This document shows, piece after piece, positions 39,986 through 48,065 of a DNA stretch of 64,000 bases (within the stretch, counting starts at the first letter, position 1; every line of letters starts with the position of its first letter). This DNA comes from an uncultured Christensenella sp. (lineage in GTDB: Bacteria > Bacillota > Clostridia > Christensenellales > Pumilibacteraceae). Both the position numbers and the translations under genes were made by a program. The notes under the pieces were generated by a model. That model was given only the letters and a program-made list of their open reading frames with translations. It searched no databases and was not told the DNA's origin. The DNA lies in assembly GCA_910577435.1 (NCBI GenBank), contig CAJTLV010000005.1, positions 62,001 through 126,000 on the forward strand. Reading direction: 5' to 3'.

Positions 39986-42691
39986 TTACGCGTCTTTACC
40001 GCAGCAATTTTTATATTTTTTGCCGCTACCGCACGGGCAAGGATCGTTGCGCCCCGTCTGTTGCGCCTTAGTCTTTACTTCCGGCTGACGTTCCTGCGGT
40101 TCCGAGCCGCCGTGCGACGCAACCATTTGCATATCCTGTTTGGGCTGCTGTACAGGCTCGTTATACTTTATCTGCGAGCGCATAAGCGTCATTACGACGT
40201 CTTCGTGAATGTGTTCTATCATCTCGTCGAACATATCGAATCCTTCCTGCTGATATGCAATGACGGGATCCTGCTGCCCGTAGGCTTTGAGACCTATGCC
40301 GCTTCTGAGCGCATCCATATTATCGATATGATCCATCCAGCGCTGATCGACCATTCGGAGCATTACGTACCGCTCGATCTCCTCATAGTCTACACCGTGT
40401 TCGGCAGCCTCGTCGACGCGCGCCTGATACGCTTTCTTTACCGCGTTATACAGCATATCTTTAAGCTCGTCCGGAACATAGTTTTCGAGCTGATCGGGCG
40501 TAAAGAACTCCGCTTCGTCGGGAAGAAGTTTGCGCTCGATCTCTTTGTTGAGTTCTTCTCTGTCCCACTCGTCGAAGTTGATCTTGGGATCGACATAAGC
40601 GTCGACGATCGCCTCTACTCTGCCGAGTATGATATTGAAGATCTCTTCACGGAGCGGCATACCTTTAAGCACTTTACTGCGCTCGGCATAGATTATCTCG
40701 CGCTGTTTGTTCATTACGTTATCGTATTCGAGAACTGATTTACGCACCGAGAAGTTTCGACCCTCGATATTGCGCTGTGCGTTTTCGATCTGCTTGGAAA
40801 GTATCTTGGCTTGGAGCGGCGTGTCGTCGTCCACTTTGAACGTGTCCATCACCTTTTTGAGCCTGTCGCCCCACAACCGCAGAACATCGTCCTCCGCCGA
40901 CAGATAGAATATCGACGAACCGATGTCGCCCTGACGTCCCGCACGTCCGCGCAACTGATTGTCTATGCGGCGCGACTCGTGACGTTCGGTACCGATTATA
41001 CGCAAGCCGCCGAACGCAATGACCTTTTCCTTTTCTTCGGCGACTTCCTTTTTGAACTCTTTCATATACTCGTTGTACATATCGCGCGCTTTGATCTCTT
41101 CTTCCGTATTAACGGGGAAGATCGATGCGGCAAGATCGATAGTCGCGTCGTCGAAGCCGTCCTTTTTGAGCTTCTCTTTCGCCATAAATTCAGCATTGCC
41201 GCCGAGCATTATGTCCGTACCGCGTCCCGCCATATTGGTCGCAATCGTAACTTGATGCAACCGCCCTGCCTGAGCGACGATCGACGCTTCTTTTGCGTGG
41301 TTCTTGGCGTTGAGGACGTTGTGCGGCACTTTTTCGCGGCGCAGGATCTTACTGAGTTCTTCGCTCTTCTCGACGTTCGTCGTACCGACGAGAACGGGCT
41401 GACCTCTGTCGTAACACTCCTTTATGTCCGCGACGACGGCGCGGATCTTGCCGTCGACCGTCGTATACAGCAAGTCGTTCTCGTCGACGCGCTGGCTGGG
41501 CAGGTTGGTGGGAATAGTTACGACGTCGAGCTTGTATATCGAACGGAACTCGTTCTCTTCCGTTTTCGCCGTACCCGTCATACCCGACAGCTTGTCATAG
41601 AGACGGAAATAGTTTTGGAACGTTATAGTCGCGAGCGTCTTGTTCTCCGACTGGATGCGCACGTTTTCCTTAGCCTCGATGGCTTGGTGCAATCCCTCGC
41701 TGTACCGTCTGCCTATCATCAAACGCCCGGTAAACTCGTCGACGATGACCACCTCGCCGTCGCTTACTATATAGTCCTGATCGCGGTGCATTATGAAATT
41801 GGCTTTGAGCGCGTTATTGATATAATGATAGAGTTCGGTATTCTCGATGTCCGCGAGGTTTTCCACCTCGAAGTATGTCTCGGCACGCTCTACGCCCTCT
41901 TCGGTGAGGTTTATCGCCCGCTTTTTCTCGTCTATTTCATAGTCTTGATCCTTGACAAGACGACGGGCGAACCTGTTCGCCTTGCTGTACATTTCACTCG
42001 ACTTTCCGCCCCGCCCCGAAATGATGAGCGGCGTGCGCGCCTCGTCGATGAGAATGGAGTCAACCTCGTCGATTATGGCGAACGCGAGATCGCGCTGAAC
42101 CATATCCTGCTTGCGAATGACCATATTGTCGCGCAGATAGTCGAAACCGAGTTCGTTGTTTGTCGCATACGTGATGTCGCAGTTGTAAGCAGCACGCTTT
42201 TCGTCGGGTTTCATTCCCGAGATCGCGACGCCGACGGTAAGTCCCAAAAACCTATGGATCTTGCCCATCCACTCCGCGTCGCGTCGCGCCAAATAGTCGT
42301 TGACCGTTACGACGTGAACGCCCTTGCCCGCTATCGCGTTGAGGTATGCGGGAAGAGTGGACACGAGCGTTTTACCTTCGCCCGTGCGCATCTCTGCAAT
42401 GCGTCCCTGATGGAGCGCTATTCCGCCCATTATCTGCACCTTGAAGTGCTGCATATTGAGTACGCGCTTACCCGCCTCGCGAACTACCGCGAACGCTTCG
42501 GGTAGAAGATCGTCGAGCGACTCGAAGTTTTCCGAATAACGCTTTTTGAACTGTTCGGTCATTCCGCGCAACTCGTCGTCCGTCATTGACGCGAACTTGT
42601 CTTCCAATGAGAGAACCTGTTCGGCACGCGCCGACAGCCTACGCACGTTGCGACGGTTGTCGCTACCCGTTATAAACGATATAAGACCCAT
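39986..42691 (-). CDS. secA: Preprotein translocase ATPase SecA
   Basis: Motor that pushes unfolded preproteins through SecYEG. 901 residues: Walker A MRTGEGKTL, helicase motifs VDSILIDEARTPLIISG (DEAR), TNMAGRGTDI and RGRAGRQGD, preprotein-binding and scaffold domains, and the C-terminal zinc finger NDPCPCGSGKKYKNCCG that binds SecB and lipids. All motifs intact. GAGG before ATG 42691. Between secA and prfB are two imperfect direct repeats (about 39925-39955 and 39960-39992) sharing ATCCCGAATT. Confidence 0.98.
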   Translation of the reverse strand: MGLISFITGSDNRRNVRRLSARAEQVLSLEDKFASMTDDELRGMTEQFKKRYSENFESLDDLLPEAFAVVREAGKRVLNMQHFKVQIMGGIALHQGRIAEMRTGEGKTLVSTLPAYLNAIAGKGVHVVTVNDYLARRDAEWMGKIHRFLGLTVGVAISGMKPDEKRAAYNCDITYATNNELGFDYLRDNMVIRKQDMVQRDLAFAIIDEVDSILIDEARTPLIISGRGGKSSEMYSKANRFARRLVKDQDYEIDEKKRAINLTEEGVERAETYFEVENLADIENTELYHYINNALKANFIMHRDQDYIVSDGEVVIVDEFTGRLMIGRRYSEGLHQAIEAKENVRIQSENKTLATITFQNYFRLYDKLSGMTGTAKTEENEFRSIYKLDVVTIPTNLPSQRVDENDLLYTTVDGKIRAVVADIKECYDRGQPVLVGTTNVEKSEELSKILRREKVPHNVLNAKNHAKEASIVAQAGRLHQVTIATNMAGRGTDIMLGGNAEFMAKEKLKKDGFDDATIDLAASIFPVNTEEEIKARDMYNEYMKEFKKEVAEEKEKVIAFGGLRIIGTERHESRRIDNQLRGRAGRQGDIGSSIFYLSAEDDVLRLWGDRLKKVMDTFKVDDDTPLQAKILSKQIENAQRNIEGRNFSVRKSVLEYDNVMNKQREIIYAERSKVLKGMPLREEIFNIILGRVEAIVDAYVDPKINFDEWDREELNKEIERKLLPDEAEFFTPDQLENYVPDELKDMLYNAVKKAYQARVDEAAEHGVDYEEIERYVMLRMVDQRWMDHIDNMDALRSGIGLKAYGQQDPVIAYQQEGFDMFDEMIEHIHEDVVMTLMRSQIKYNEPVQQPKQDMQMVASHGGSEPQERQPEVKTKAQQTGRNDPCPCGSGKKYKNCCGKDA

Positions 42692-42725
42692 ATCAACCTC
42701 TTTACATTTGCGCTGTTGCGCCGTA

Positions 42726-43529
42726 TTATATATTCTCGACCGTTTCGCAGTCGTATCTTCCCAAAAATTTCAGTTCGGCACAGTGTTCGCCGAGCTTTGC
42801 CAAGAATGCGGTCAGCTCGTTTCCGTCCAAATGACAGTCGAAGTCGACCGAAAATCTGTATTTGCCGTCGCCTTTGCGGCTTGGTCGCGACAGTATGCGC
42901 GACATATTGACGCCCCGACCGTAAAACACTTCAAGCGCTTTCAACAGCGCGCCTGCCTCGTTTTTAAGGTCGAACATAACGGACGCCATTTCGCCCGTTG
43001 CCGCTGGCGCCGTGCCGAGAACGGCAAACCGCGTCGCGTTCAGCGGACTGTCGGCAATGCCTTCGCGGATCACGACTTGTCCGGCGCGCGGGCGTATAGC
43101 TATCGCGGCGGTCGTGCCGATCGCGCTCATAAGCGCCTTAGACGTGGACGAAACCGCTTCTACGTCGACATTCAAACCCGACAGGAACCGATGACACTGA
43201 CCTATCGCCTGCGGGTGCGACGCGACACGCTTTATTCTGTCGAGCGTCATTCCGCATTCGGCTATAAGGCAGTGACGCACTGGCAAAATCAACTCGCCCA
43301 CAATGTACAGCCGCGCATCGAACAGCGCGTCGTACACCTCGTTCACCGCGCCTTCGATATTGTTCTCGACGGGAACAACCGCATATTCGCACTCGCTCCC
43401 GACGGCGGCAATCACCTTCGACAGGCGATCGTAGGGTTTGAACGCGCCCTGCGACAGTCTGATCGCGGCGGCATAGCTGAACGAATGTTCGTCGCCCAAA
43501 TATGCTGTTTGTCCGTTAACCTTATGCAC
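42726..43529 (-). CDS. pheA: Prephenate dehydratase
   Basis: Converts prephenate to phenylpyruvate in phenylalanine synthesis. 267 residues: two-lobed PDT domain starting TAYLGDEHSFSYAAA with VVPVENNIEGAVNE, SHPQAIGQC, and the catalytic NATRF motif (about 165-170), then a C-terminal ACT domain (about 185-265) that binds phenylalanine for feedback inhibition (the ACT Gly-Ala-Leu motif reads NEAGALLKAL, and SRPSRKGDGKYRFSVDF follows). Stand-alone PDT without chorismate mutase. Start is GTG 43529, 8 bases after a -10 box, so probably leaderless. Confidence 0.93.
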   Translation of the reverse strand: MHKVNGQTAYLGDEHSFSYAAAIRLSQGAFKPYDRLSKVIAAVGSECEYAVVPVENNIEGAVNEVYDALFDARLYIVGELILPVRHCLIAECGMTLDRIKRVASHPQAIGQCHRFLSGLNVDVEAVSSTSKALMSAIGTTAAIAIRPRAGQVVIREGIADSPLNATRFAVLGTAPAATGEMASVMFDLKNEAGALLKALEVFYGRGVNMSRILSRPSRKGDGKYRFSVDFDCHLDGNELTAFLAKLGEHCAELKFLGRYDCETVENI

Positions 43530-43537
43530 CGCTTTTC

Positions 43538-43566
43538 ATTTTATCATAATCGCGCCGTAAAATCAA
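43538..43566 (-). promoter_or_regulatory. Promoter of pheA, predicted leaderless, overlapped by an inverted repeat
   Basis: Minus strand TTGATT (43561-43566), 17-base spacer, TAAAAT (43538-43543), 8 bases before GTG 43529. A perfect 13-bp inverted repeat (arms 43548-43560 and 43571-43583) brackets the -35 box and fills the spacer; this could be a repressor site. Confidence 0.7.
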
Positions 43567-43604
43567 GGAATTACGGCGCGATTTATGCAAATTAGTCAAG
43601 CGTT

Positions 43605-43658
43605 TTTAGCATACTTTTTCATATTTTTTTAGAAAATTTTTAGAAATATTTTAGAATA
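43605..43658. repeat. Phased AT-rich 11-bp repeats at the presumed element end
   Basis: Three tandem copies of an 11-bp unit: TTTTTAGAAAA (43626-43636), TTTTTAGAAAT (43637-43647), ATTTTAGAATA (43648-43658), plus a partial copy TTTTTAGCAT at 43605-43614, two helical turns further out. Tandem sites at one helical turn spacing are what a transposase or nucleoprotein complex would bind at an element end. Confidence 0.6.
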
Positions 43659-43755
43659 GCGGTTTTACCCCACTTTTTGCTGTTGTTCTCGCCTATCATA
43701 CCATATTTCGGCGTATCGGTCAATCTTTTTTGCTGTTTCAAGGCGTGGCAAAAGC

Positions 43756-43790
43756 GCCCTTGCTTGCAAGCAAGGGCGGCGCGCGCCGCC
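43756..43790. terminator. Two overlapping perfect palindromes after the transposase gene, likely terminator
   Basis: A 22-bp palindrome with arms GCCCTTGCTTG (43756-43777) overlaps a 16-bp GC-only palindrome (43775-43790). The first is followed on the minus strand by GCTTTTGCC. Both start within 50 bases of the transposase stop. Confidence 0.55.
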
Positions 43791-43801
43791 GGGTGCTGCT
43801 G

Positions 43802-44815
43802 CTATGCTGCGCGATCGGAATTCTTTACAAATCGAACTTTGCCGCTAATCGCGCCCTCTTTGAGCATTTGCAAAAGCTCGGCGCGTTTATCGAGCGGGCT
43901 TTGCATCGCCATTTTGCCGTTGCGGTCGCGGAGCGCTGTGTGCGGCTTGCGATTGTATCGGTTCAGCCATTCGCGCATTTTGTCTTGTAGCTCTTCAAAG
44001 GTCGAGAATTGCAAGAAGTTATAAAATCGCTCTTGGTCGGTTCGGTGCGATCGTTCCACCTTGCCGTTGTGTCGCGGGGTGTACGGTCTTATAAGCTGAT
44101 GCTTTATACCGAGCCGGTTCATTATTTGGTCGGCAACATGAACCTTACCCTCGCCCGTTCCTTTCGGGTTTGTGAACTCTGTACCGTTGTCGGTTTGAAT
44201 TACAATCGGCGCGTAGCCGAAATATACGACCGCCCGCTTTATAAAGTCAACGGTTGAAAAGCCGCTATGCTCTTTGTATGCGTATATAAACCGCTCGCGC
44301 GTTGCCTCGTCTATCATAGTGTATTGGAAGCACCGCTCCGTCCGGAATATTCCGCGTCCACATTCAAGCGGCACGAACTTCACGTCGAGTTGCCATTTTT
44401 GCCCGAGCATCTCCGGCGTGTCGTATGGCTGCGGCTGATACTGTTCGTATACTTCTGCCGGGCGTAAGCATTGCTTGCGTATGTATTTGTACATAGTCAT
44501 ATAGTGCCGCGAATATGCGTACTTTGCCCGCAGCTCTCCGTACAGCTCAATATAACCCATTGTCGGGTTATCGTCCATTACTTGCTGTATCTCGCGCTTT
44601 TCTTCTTCCGTTTGGCTGTTCGGGTGCGGCGTTTTCGGTCGGCTCGATTTGTTCTCCAAACTTTCGAGCGTACCGTCATATAGCTTTTTCCACCGCCAAA
44701 GGCTAACGCGCGTACATTTTTCTTTGCGGCAAACGTATAGCCAATGCTTATGCTCCACGAGCCACATATCAAGTATGCGCTTCTTCTCTCTTGCTGTGAA
44801 CTTGACCCCTTTCAT
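43802..44815 (-). CDS. DDE transposase/integrase of IS481/IS3 type (rve domain), probably the phage recombinase
   Basis: 337 residues from MKGVKFTAREKKRIL. N-terminal helix-turn-helix with a second one (VSLWRWKKLYDG), then the retroviral-integrase core: first Asp in QLDVKFVPL, second in IQTDNGTEF, Glu in PRHNGKVERSH. The D-to-E distance is 44 residues, longer than the common 35, because of an insert (TNPKGTGEGKVHV). The start is coupled to the upstream RHH gene (stop at 44820, ATG at 44815, shared GGGCGGTGA region), so it is not an independent IS dropped in. Only one copy in the window and no terminal inverted repeats flank the ORF directly. Confidence 0.85.
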   Translation of the reverse strand: MKGVKFTAREKKRILDMWLVEHKHWLYVCRKEKCTRVSLWRWKKLYDGTLESLENKSSRPKTPHPNSQTEEEKREIQQVMDDNPTMGYIELYGELRAKYAYSRHYMTMYKYIRKQCLRPAEVYEQYQPQPYDTPEMLGQKWQLDVKFVPLECGRGIFRTERCFQYTMIDEATRERFIYAYKEHSGFSTVDFIKRAVVYFGYAPIVIQTDNGTEFTNPKGTGEGKVHVADQIMNRLGIKHQLIRPYTPRHNGKVERSHRTDQERFYNFLQFSTFEELQDKMREWLNRYNRKPHTALRDRNGKMAMQSPLDKRAELLQMLKEGAISGKVRFVKNSDRAA

Positions 44816-44819
44816 TTCT

Positions 44820-45005
44820 TCACCGCCCTTGCAATTCTTCAAACGCTCGCCGTATGAAGTCCGCGCGGCTCATATTATGCTGTTGCAGTATCGCGTCGTA
44901 GGCGGCGGCTTCTTCCGGTTTCAGTCGCGTACCCCACTTCACGCTGTCGTGCTTGTGCGTTTCGCGGTATTTGCGGTCGGCGGCTTTTTGTGCTTCGGTT
45001 CTCAT
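44820..45005 (-). CDS. Small ribbon-helix-helix DNA-binding protein coupled to the transposase
   Basis: 61 residues, basic N-terminus MRTEAQKAADRKYRETHK, then a strand VKWGTRLKPEEAAAYDAIL and helix NMSRADFIRRAFEELQ, the ribbon-helix-helix pattern of Arc/MetJ-type regulators. Its promoter contains a perfect 8-4-8 palindrome between -35 and -10, a likely autoregulatory operator. Four bases separate its stop from the transposase ATG. Best guess: repressor of the transposase operon, comparable in role to phage transposition control, but this is inferred. Confidence 0.7.
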   Translation of the reverse strand: MRTEAQKAADRKYRETHKHDSVKWGTRLKPEEAAAYDAILQQHNMSRADFIRRAFEELQGR

Positions 45006-45029
45006 TGGTCATTATTTCTCCGTTTCACA

Positions 45030-45059
45030 ATTATATCACGCCCCCGTGATATTTGTCAA
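45030..45059 (-). promoter_or_regulatory. Promoter with internal operator of the RHH-transposase operon
   Basis: Minus strand TTGACA (45054-45059), 18-base spacer, TATAAT (45030-45035). ATATCACG-CCCC-CGTGATAT (45033-45052) is a perfect inverted repeat lying across the spacer and -10 box, so a bound protein would block RNA polymerase. Confidence 0.8.
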
Positions 45060-45060
45060 T

Positions 45061-45100
45061 AGGCAAAAAGAAAAAAGCGGCTGATTACTCAACCGCTTTT
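45061..45100 (-). terminator. Terminator of the phage structural operon
   Basis: AAAAGCGG / CCGCTTTT, 8-bp stem with a 12-base loop, followed on the minus strand by TTTTTTCTTTTT. Overlaps the end of the last structural-operon gene and isolates the transposase module. Confidence 0.75.
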
Positions 45101-46005
45101 GCTGTGTTCGTCGCCGCGATGCCGCGCTCTTTCTTCTCTTTTTCAAGGAATTTTTGTATAAAGTCAAGCCGCAGTTTCATTTTCGATAAAAGCGTACCGC
45201 GCACGAAAGACTGACCGTCGCTCGCGCCGAGATATACGCTCATAGCTGTACGAAATAGCTTCGTGAATGTGTTTACCAAAATTGCCACCGCAAACGCATT
45301 CGGCTCGAAGAATAGCGTACTAAACGCAATCGAAAACGAAAAAAGCATAAACAGCTTTCTGAATACAAGGTTGCCGATATGCGCTTGTTCGTTCGTTTCC
45401 ATATTCTCGTCGTCGCTGTTCGCTCGCTCCGCTCTGCTGAATATCGTTGCTATGCGAATGCGGTTGTATTTTATGTGATGCGTTTTCGACAGCTTAATTG
45501 TATTGCCGCGCACCGGTAAAAACTCAATATCGGCTTCGGCTTGGTCGAGTAGCTTTTGCCACTTTGCGCGTGCCTTGTCTTTCCTTGTTTTGGAGAGCTT
45601 GAACTGTATGTACGCCCGGTATGCTTTAAGTTTGCGCGCGGCGTTCTCGGCGTTCACATAATCTTCGAAGCTCGTTGTTAGATCAAGGCGTATCAGCTCG
45701 GCGTGTGCGGCATCGAGCTTCTTTTGCGTTTCGACAACTTCGGTGTTCTCGCGTAGCTCTTTTTCTCGAAAGAAGTCGCGCACCGAAAGCGTTACCAAAA
45801 TGATTGACAAGCCCGTTAGCGCGAGCATAATCCAATACGACGGGTCTTTGAAAATCGCCGGATCGAACCCCGCGTGAACGTAGTCTATCAGAATATCGGC
45901 AACGGTCGAAAATAGCAAAACGGCAACCATAAAAAATTGCCGATAATTGAATTTGTTTTTAAGCTCGCGGAGCTTTCCCATACTCTCTTTTTCACTTGCC
46001 GCCAT
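45085..46005 (-). CDS. Phage membrane protein with coiled-coil centre, unknown
   Basis: 306 residues from MAASEKESMGKLRELKNKF, start set by GGAGGG. Two membrane helices near the N-terminus (FFMVAVLLFSTVADILI; WIMLALTGLSIILVTLSV), a long charged helical region (about 85-200: RENTEVVETQKKLDAAHAELI; KLSKTRKDKARAKWQKLLDQ), then two more helices (LFMLFSFSIAFSTLFF; AFAVAILVNTFTKLF) and a basic tail. Last gene of the structural operon and start overlaps the preceding gene. Position after tail genes fits a lysis or DNA-ejection role, but there is no recognisable family. Confidence 0.6.
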   Translation of the reverse strand: MAASEKESMGKLRELKNKFNYRQFFMVAVLLFSTVADILIDYVHAGFDPAIFKDPSYWIMLALTGLSIILVTLSVRDFFREKELRENTEVVETQKKLDAAHAELIRLDLTTSFEDYVNAENAARKLKAYRAYIQFKLSKTRKDKARAKWQKLLDQAEADIEFLPVRGNTIKLSKTHHIKYNRIRIATIFSRAERANSDDENMETNEQAHIGNLVFRKLFMLFSFSIAFSTLFFEPNAFAVAILVNTFTKLFRTAMSVYLGASDGQSFVRGTLLSKMKLRLDFIQKFLEKEKKERGIAATNTAKAVE

Positions 46006-46507
46006 TGTCGGTCCCTCCGTTCTTCGTGTGGATCTCGCGCGAATATAGTACGTTGAATACAAGCCCCACGCCGTAGCTGATGCCGATATAGCCGAGCGTC
46101 GCCGATAGCGTTACGAGCTGCGCTTCAAGGGCTTTGAACGCGATTACCGCCGCCACGATAAACAGCAACGGTATTATCGAGCCGAACAGAGCTTCGGCTG
46201 TTTTAATCTTTTTCAGCTCTTTTTCTATCGCGGCAAGCTCGGCGGGGTCTTGCTTTGTTTTTAGGTTTGCAAGCATAATGTTTCCTTGTGCTTTAAGGTC
46301 GGTCAGCCTCCTATCTATGAACAGCTTTTTTATTACCCAAAAAATGAATATCAAAAGCAATATGCCCGTGATAGATATTTTGAAACCGACCGCCGCCTTT
46401 GTGTTCGTTATCGTGCTGTATCGTACTATAACAAGCACGATCGGTGCGACCGCCGAAAAAAGCAAATGCAAGAGGAAGAACGCAAGCCGTTTCTTCGTCA
46501 TTTTCAT
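45992..46507 (-). CDS. Phage membrane protein, unknown (possible holin-like)
   Basis: 171 residues with four hydrophobic segments in two pairs (FFLLHLLFSAVAPIVLVIV, GILLLIFIFWVIKKLFI; ALFGSIIPLLFIVAAVIAF, TLGYIGISYGVGLVF) around a short charged helix (QDPAELAAIEKELKKIKTAE). Overlaps both neighbours by a few bases, part of a membrane-protein cassette after the tail genes where holins usually lie. Confidence 0.55.
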   Translation of the reverse strand: MKMTKKRLAFFLLHLLFSAVAPIVLVIVRYSTITNTKAAVGFKISITGILLLIFIFWVIKKLFIDRRLTDLKAQGNIMLANLKTKQDPAELAAIEKELKKIKTAEALFGSIIPLLFIVAAVIAFKALEAQLVTLSATLGYIGISYGVGLVFNVLYSREIHTKNGGTDNGGK

Positions 46508-47043
46508 TTCGCGTCAAGCCCTCCAAAATTCACGCCGCCGTCCGTTTCGGGTGGCTCGTCGCCTATATCGATCGGCTCTTGATTTAATTCTATCGGTGTA
46601 AGCTGAACGGTCATTATCTCGTCCGCTTCGGGCGGCTTGTAGCCTTTTTCGAGTAGGTTTATCGCGCTTGCAAGCTCGCCGCGCTCGGCTTCGCTTAATG
46701 CTTTTAATTTGATTTGCGCTTTTGCAATCGCTATCAAAATAGGTGCGAGCGCGCCGACCGCGTCCTCTACTTTTTCGACGCGTTTATCTAACACTTGGGC
46801 GGTCTTTTTGAGCGATTTTTCCGTAACCGCCGTAACGTCGATATTCAGCGTTTTACCCGCCAACTTTTCGGCGACACGCTGACTGAACGCATCTACGTTG
46901 TATGTACCGTCAAGCAGCGTAAAATTCTTTTTTAGCATCTTGTTTGTGAACGCGCGAACGATTAGCGTTATAATGCCGCCGCTCCCAAGCGCGGCGAGTA
47001 TAGCCGCAACATACGGCTGTATAATTTCCCATACATAGTCCAT
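46504..47043 (-). CDS. Small phage protein with N-terminal membrane helix and coiled coil, unknown
   Basis: 179 residues. One N-terminal membrane helix (PYVAAILAALGSGGIITLIV), a helical middle with coiled-coil pattern (TEKSLKKTAQVLDKRVEKVEDAV) and a Pro/Glu-rich acidic C-terminus. Looks like a phage holin-associated or tail-chaperone-type anchor; no family recognised. Overlaps the next gene by 4 bases. Confidence 0.55.
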   Translation of the reverse strand: MDYVWEIIQPYVAAILAALGSGGIITLIVRAFTNKMLKKNFTLLDGTYNVDAFSQRVAEKLAGKTLNIDVTAVTEKSLKKTAQVLDKRVEKVEDAVGALAPILIAIAKAQIKLKALSEAERGELASAINLLEKGYKPPEADEIMTVQLTPIELNQEPIDIGDEPPETDGGVNFGGLDAK

Positions 47044-47062
47044 TGTTTATACCTCCAAAAAT

Positions 47063-47716
47063 TTACCCGATAACCGTCGGATCGTAGTTTTTTTCGAGCG
47101 CGGTTATTCGCTCGGAATGGTTGTTGATAGTTTGTATTGCTTCGTTGTACTTGGCGGCGAGCGTTTCGTTTGCCGTTTTAACGCTTGCAAGTGCCTTTAT
47201 TAGCTCGGAAAGCTGCGCGGCGCGTTCTTCTTCGGCTTTTGCGGTTGCCGCCTTGTAGCTGTCATATTCGGCTTGGAGCGTGTCGAAAGCCGCAAGCAGC
47301 GCCTTATACTCGGCGCGCTCTTTTGCGTTGGCTCTCTCTATCTCCGCAAGCCGTGCGTATAGCTCTTTGTCGTCCACCCCTGCCGTGATTTGCCATTGGG
47401 TCTTTCGCAGCGATAGGAACGTGCCGACCTTGAGTGTTTGGCAAACCCACGACCGCAGTATCTTGTCGTCGTATATCTCGCAAACCGTCAGCCCGATGCG
47501 CTGCTCTTTTGTAAGTAGCTGCTTCGGTATTTTCGCCGCGCCGTCCGCTATTGTCACCCGGTATTCCACGCCGTCCTCGTCGCGGAACAGCGCAACATAC
47601 GCCCCCGCATCGGGCAAAACAAAAGACACGGCGAACGTGTCTTTTATATCGCGTAATATAGGGGTCGGGTCGATAATAACGCCAACGTCCGAATTTTCTA
47701 TAAGCTCGTACCGCAT
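47063..47716 (-). CDS. Phage tail-associated coiled-coil protein, unknown
   Basis: 217 residues: a beta-rich N-terminal half (to about 100; VSFVLPDAGAYVALFRDEDGVEYRVTI) and a C-terminal coiled coil (LYARLAEIERANAKERAEYKALL and on, about 120-205). The shape, beta domain plus coiled coil, fits a fibre or baseplate attachment protein. Starts 3 bases after the XkdX-like ORF. Confidence 0.5.
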   Translation of the reverse strand: MRYELIENSDVGVIIDPTPILRDIKDTFAVSFVLPDAGAYVALFRDEDGVEYRVTIADGAAKIPKQLLTKEQRIGLTVCEIYDDKILRSWVCQTLKVGTFLSLRKTQWQITAGVDDKELYARLAEIERANAKERAEYKALLAAFDTLQAEYDSYKAATAKAEEERAAQLSELIKALASVKTANETLAAKYNEAIQTINNHSERITALEKNYDPTVIG

Positions 47717-47719
47717 AGG

Positions 47720-47821
47720 CTATTCCTCCAACGCAACGGCTACGGCCTCGCGCCATTTTTGCGGCACTTCGTCAAGTGTCATTTTTCCGGCGTGTATAAG
47801 GTCAACGTATATTTTAACCAT
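47720..47821 (-). CDS. XkdX-like micro-protein
   Basis: 33 residues: MVKIYVDLIHAGKMTLDEVP then QKWREAVAVALEE. The pattern of a short hydrophobic strand, GKMTLDEVPxxWRxxV matches small XkdX-type proteins found after tail-fibre genes in Firmicutes phages; function unknown. Its ATG overlaps the end of the preceding ORF by 8 bases. Confidence 0.75.
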   Translation of the reverse strand: MVKIYVDLIHAGKMTLDEVPQKWREAVAVALEE

Positions 47822-48065
47822 TGTCGGTCCCTCCCGCTATCAGCGCGGCAAGCTCAGCGATCGCGAGCTTATTGTTCAAGCTGTCGTGCTTGTACCACTC
47901 TTCTATTGTGTACTGTGTTTCGTCGTATTCCCACCCGTGAAAACCGAATTGCTCTTCGGTGTCCGGTTCGTCAATGCGGCGAATGTTCTTGCGCTCGTAT
48001 ACGGTAGTTTTTCCGAATTCAAGCTCAAGCGGCTTTTGGTCTTGCGACCCTCTTACTTTTGCCAT
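47814..48065 (-). CDS. Small phage protein of unknown function after the reverse transcriptase
   Basis: 83 residues from MAKVRGSQDQKPLELEFGKT. Start chosen at ATG 48065 because GGAGG lies 6 bases upstream; a TTG further upstream would overlap that site. It begins 41 bases inside the reverse transcriptase ORF. Composition is acidic and aromatic (GFHGWEYDETQYTIEEWYKHD), and the end ELAALIAGGTDNG overlaps the XkdX-like start. Not an Avd-type helix bundle. Confidence 0.6.
   Translation of the reverse strand: MAKVRGSQDQKPLELEFGKTTVYERKNIRRIDEPDTEEQFGFHGWEYDETQYTIEEWYKHDSLNNKLAIAELAALIAGGTDNG

Noticed and set aside
39925..39992. Direct repeats between prfB and secA as a functional element
   Set aside because: Only about 20 of 33 bases match; likely chance or decayed duplication.
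43802..45005. A stand-alone insertion sequence next to the phage
   Set aside because: The transposase start is coupled to the RHH gene, the pair has its own regulated promoter, and no terminal inverted repeats directly flank them. Not fully excluded.
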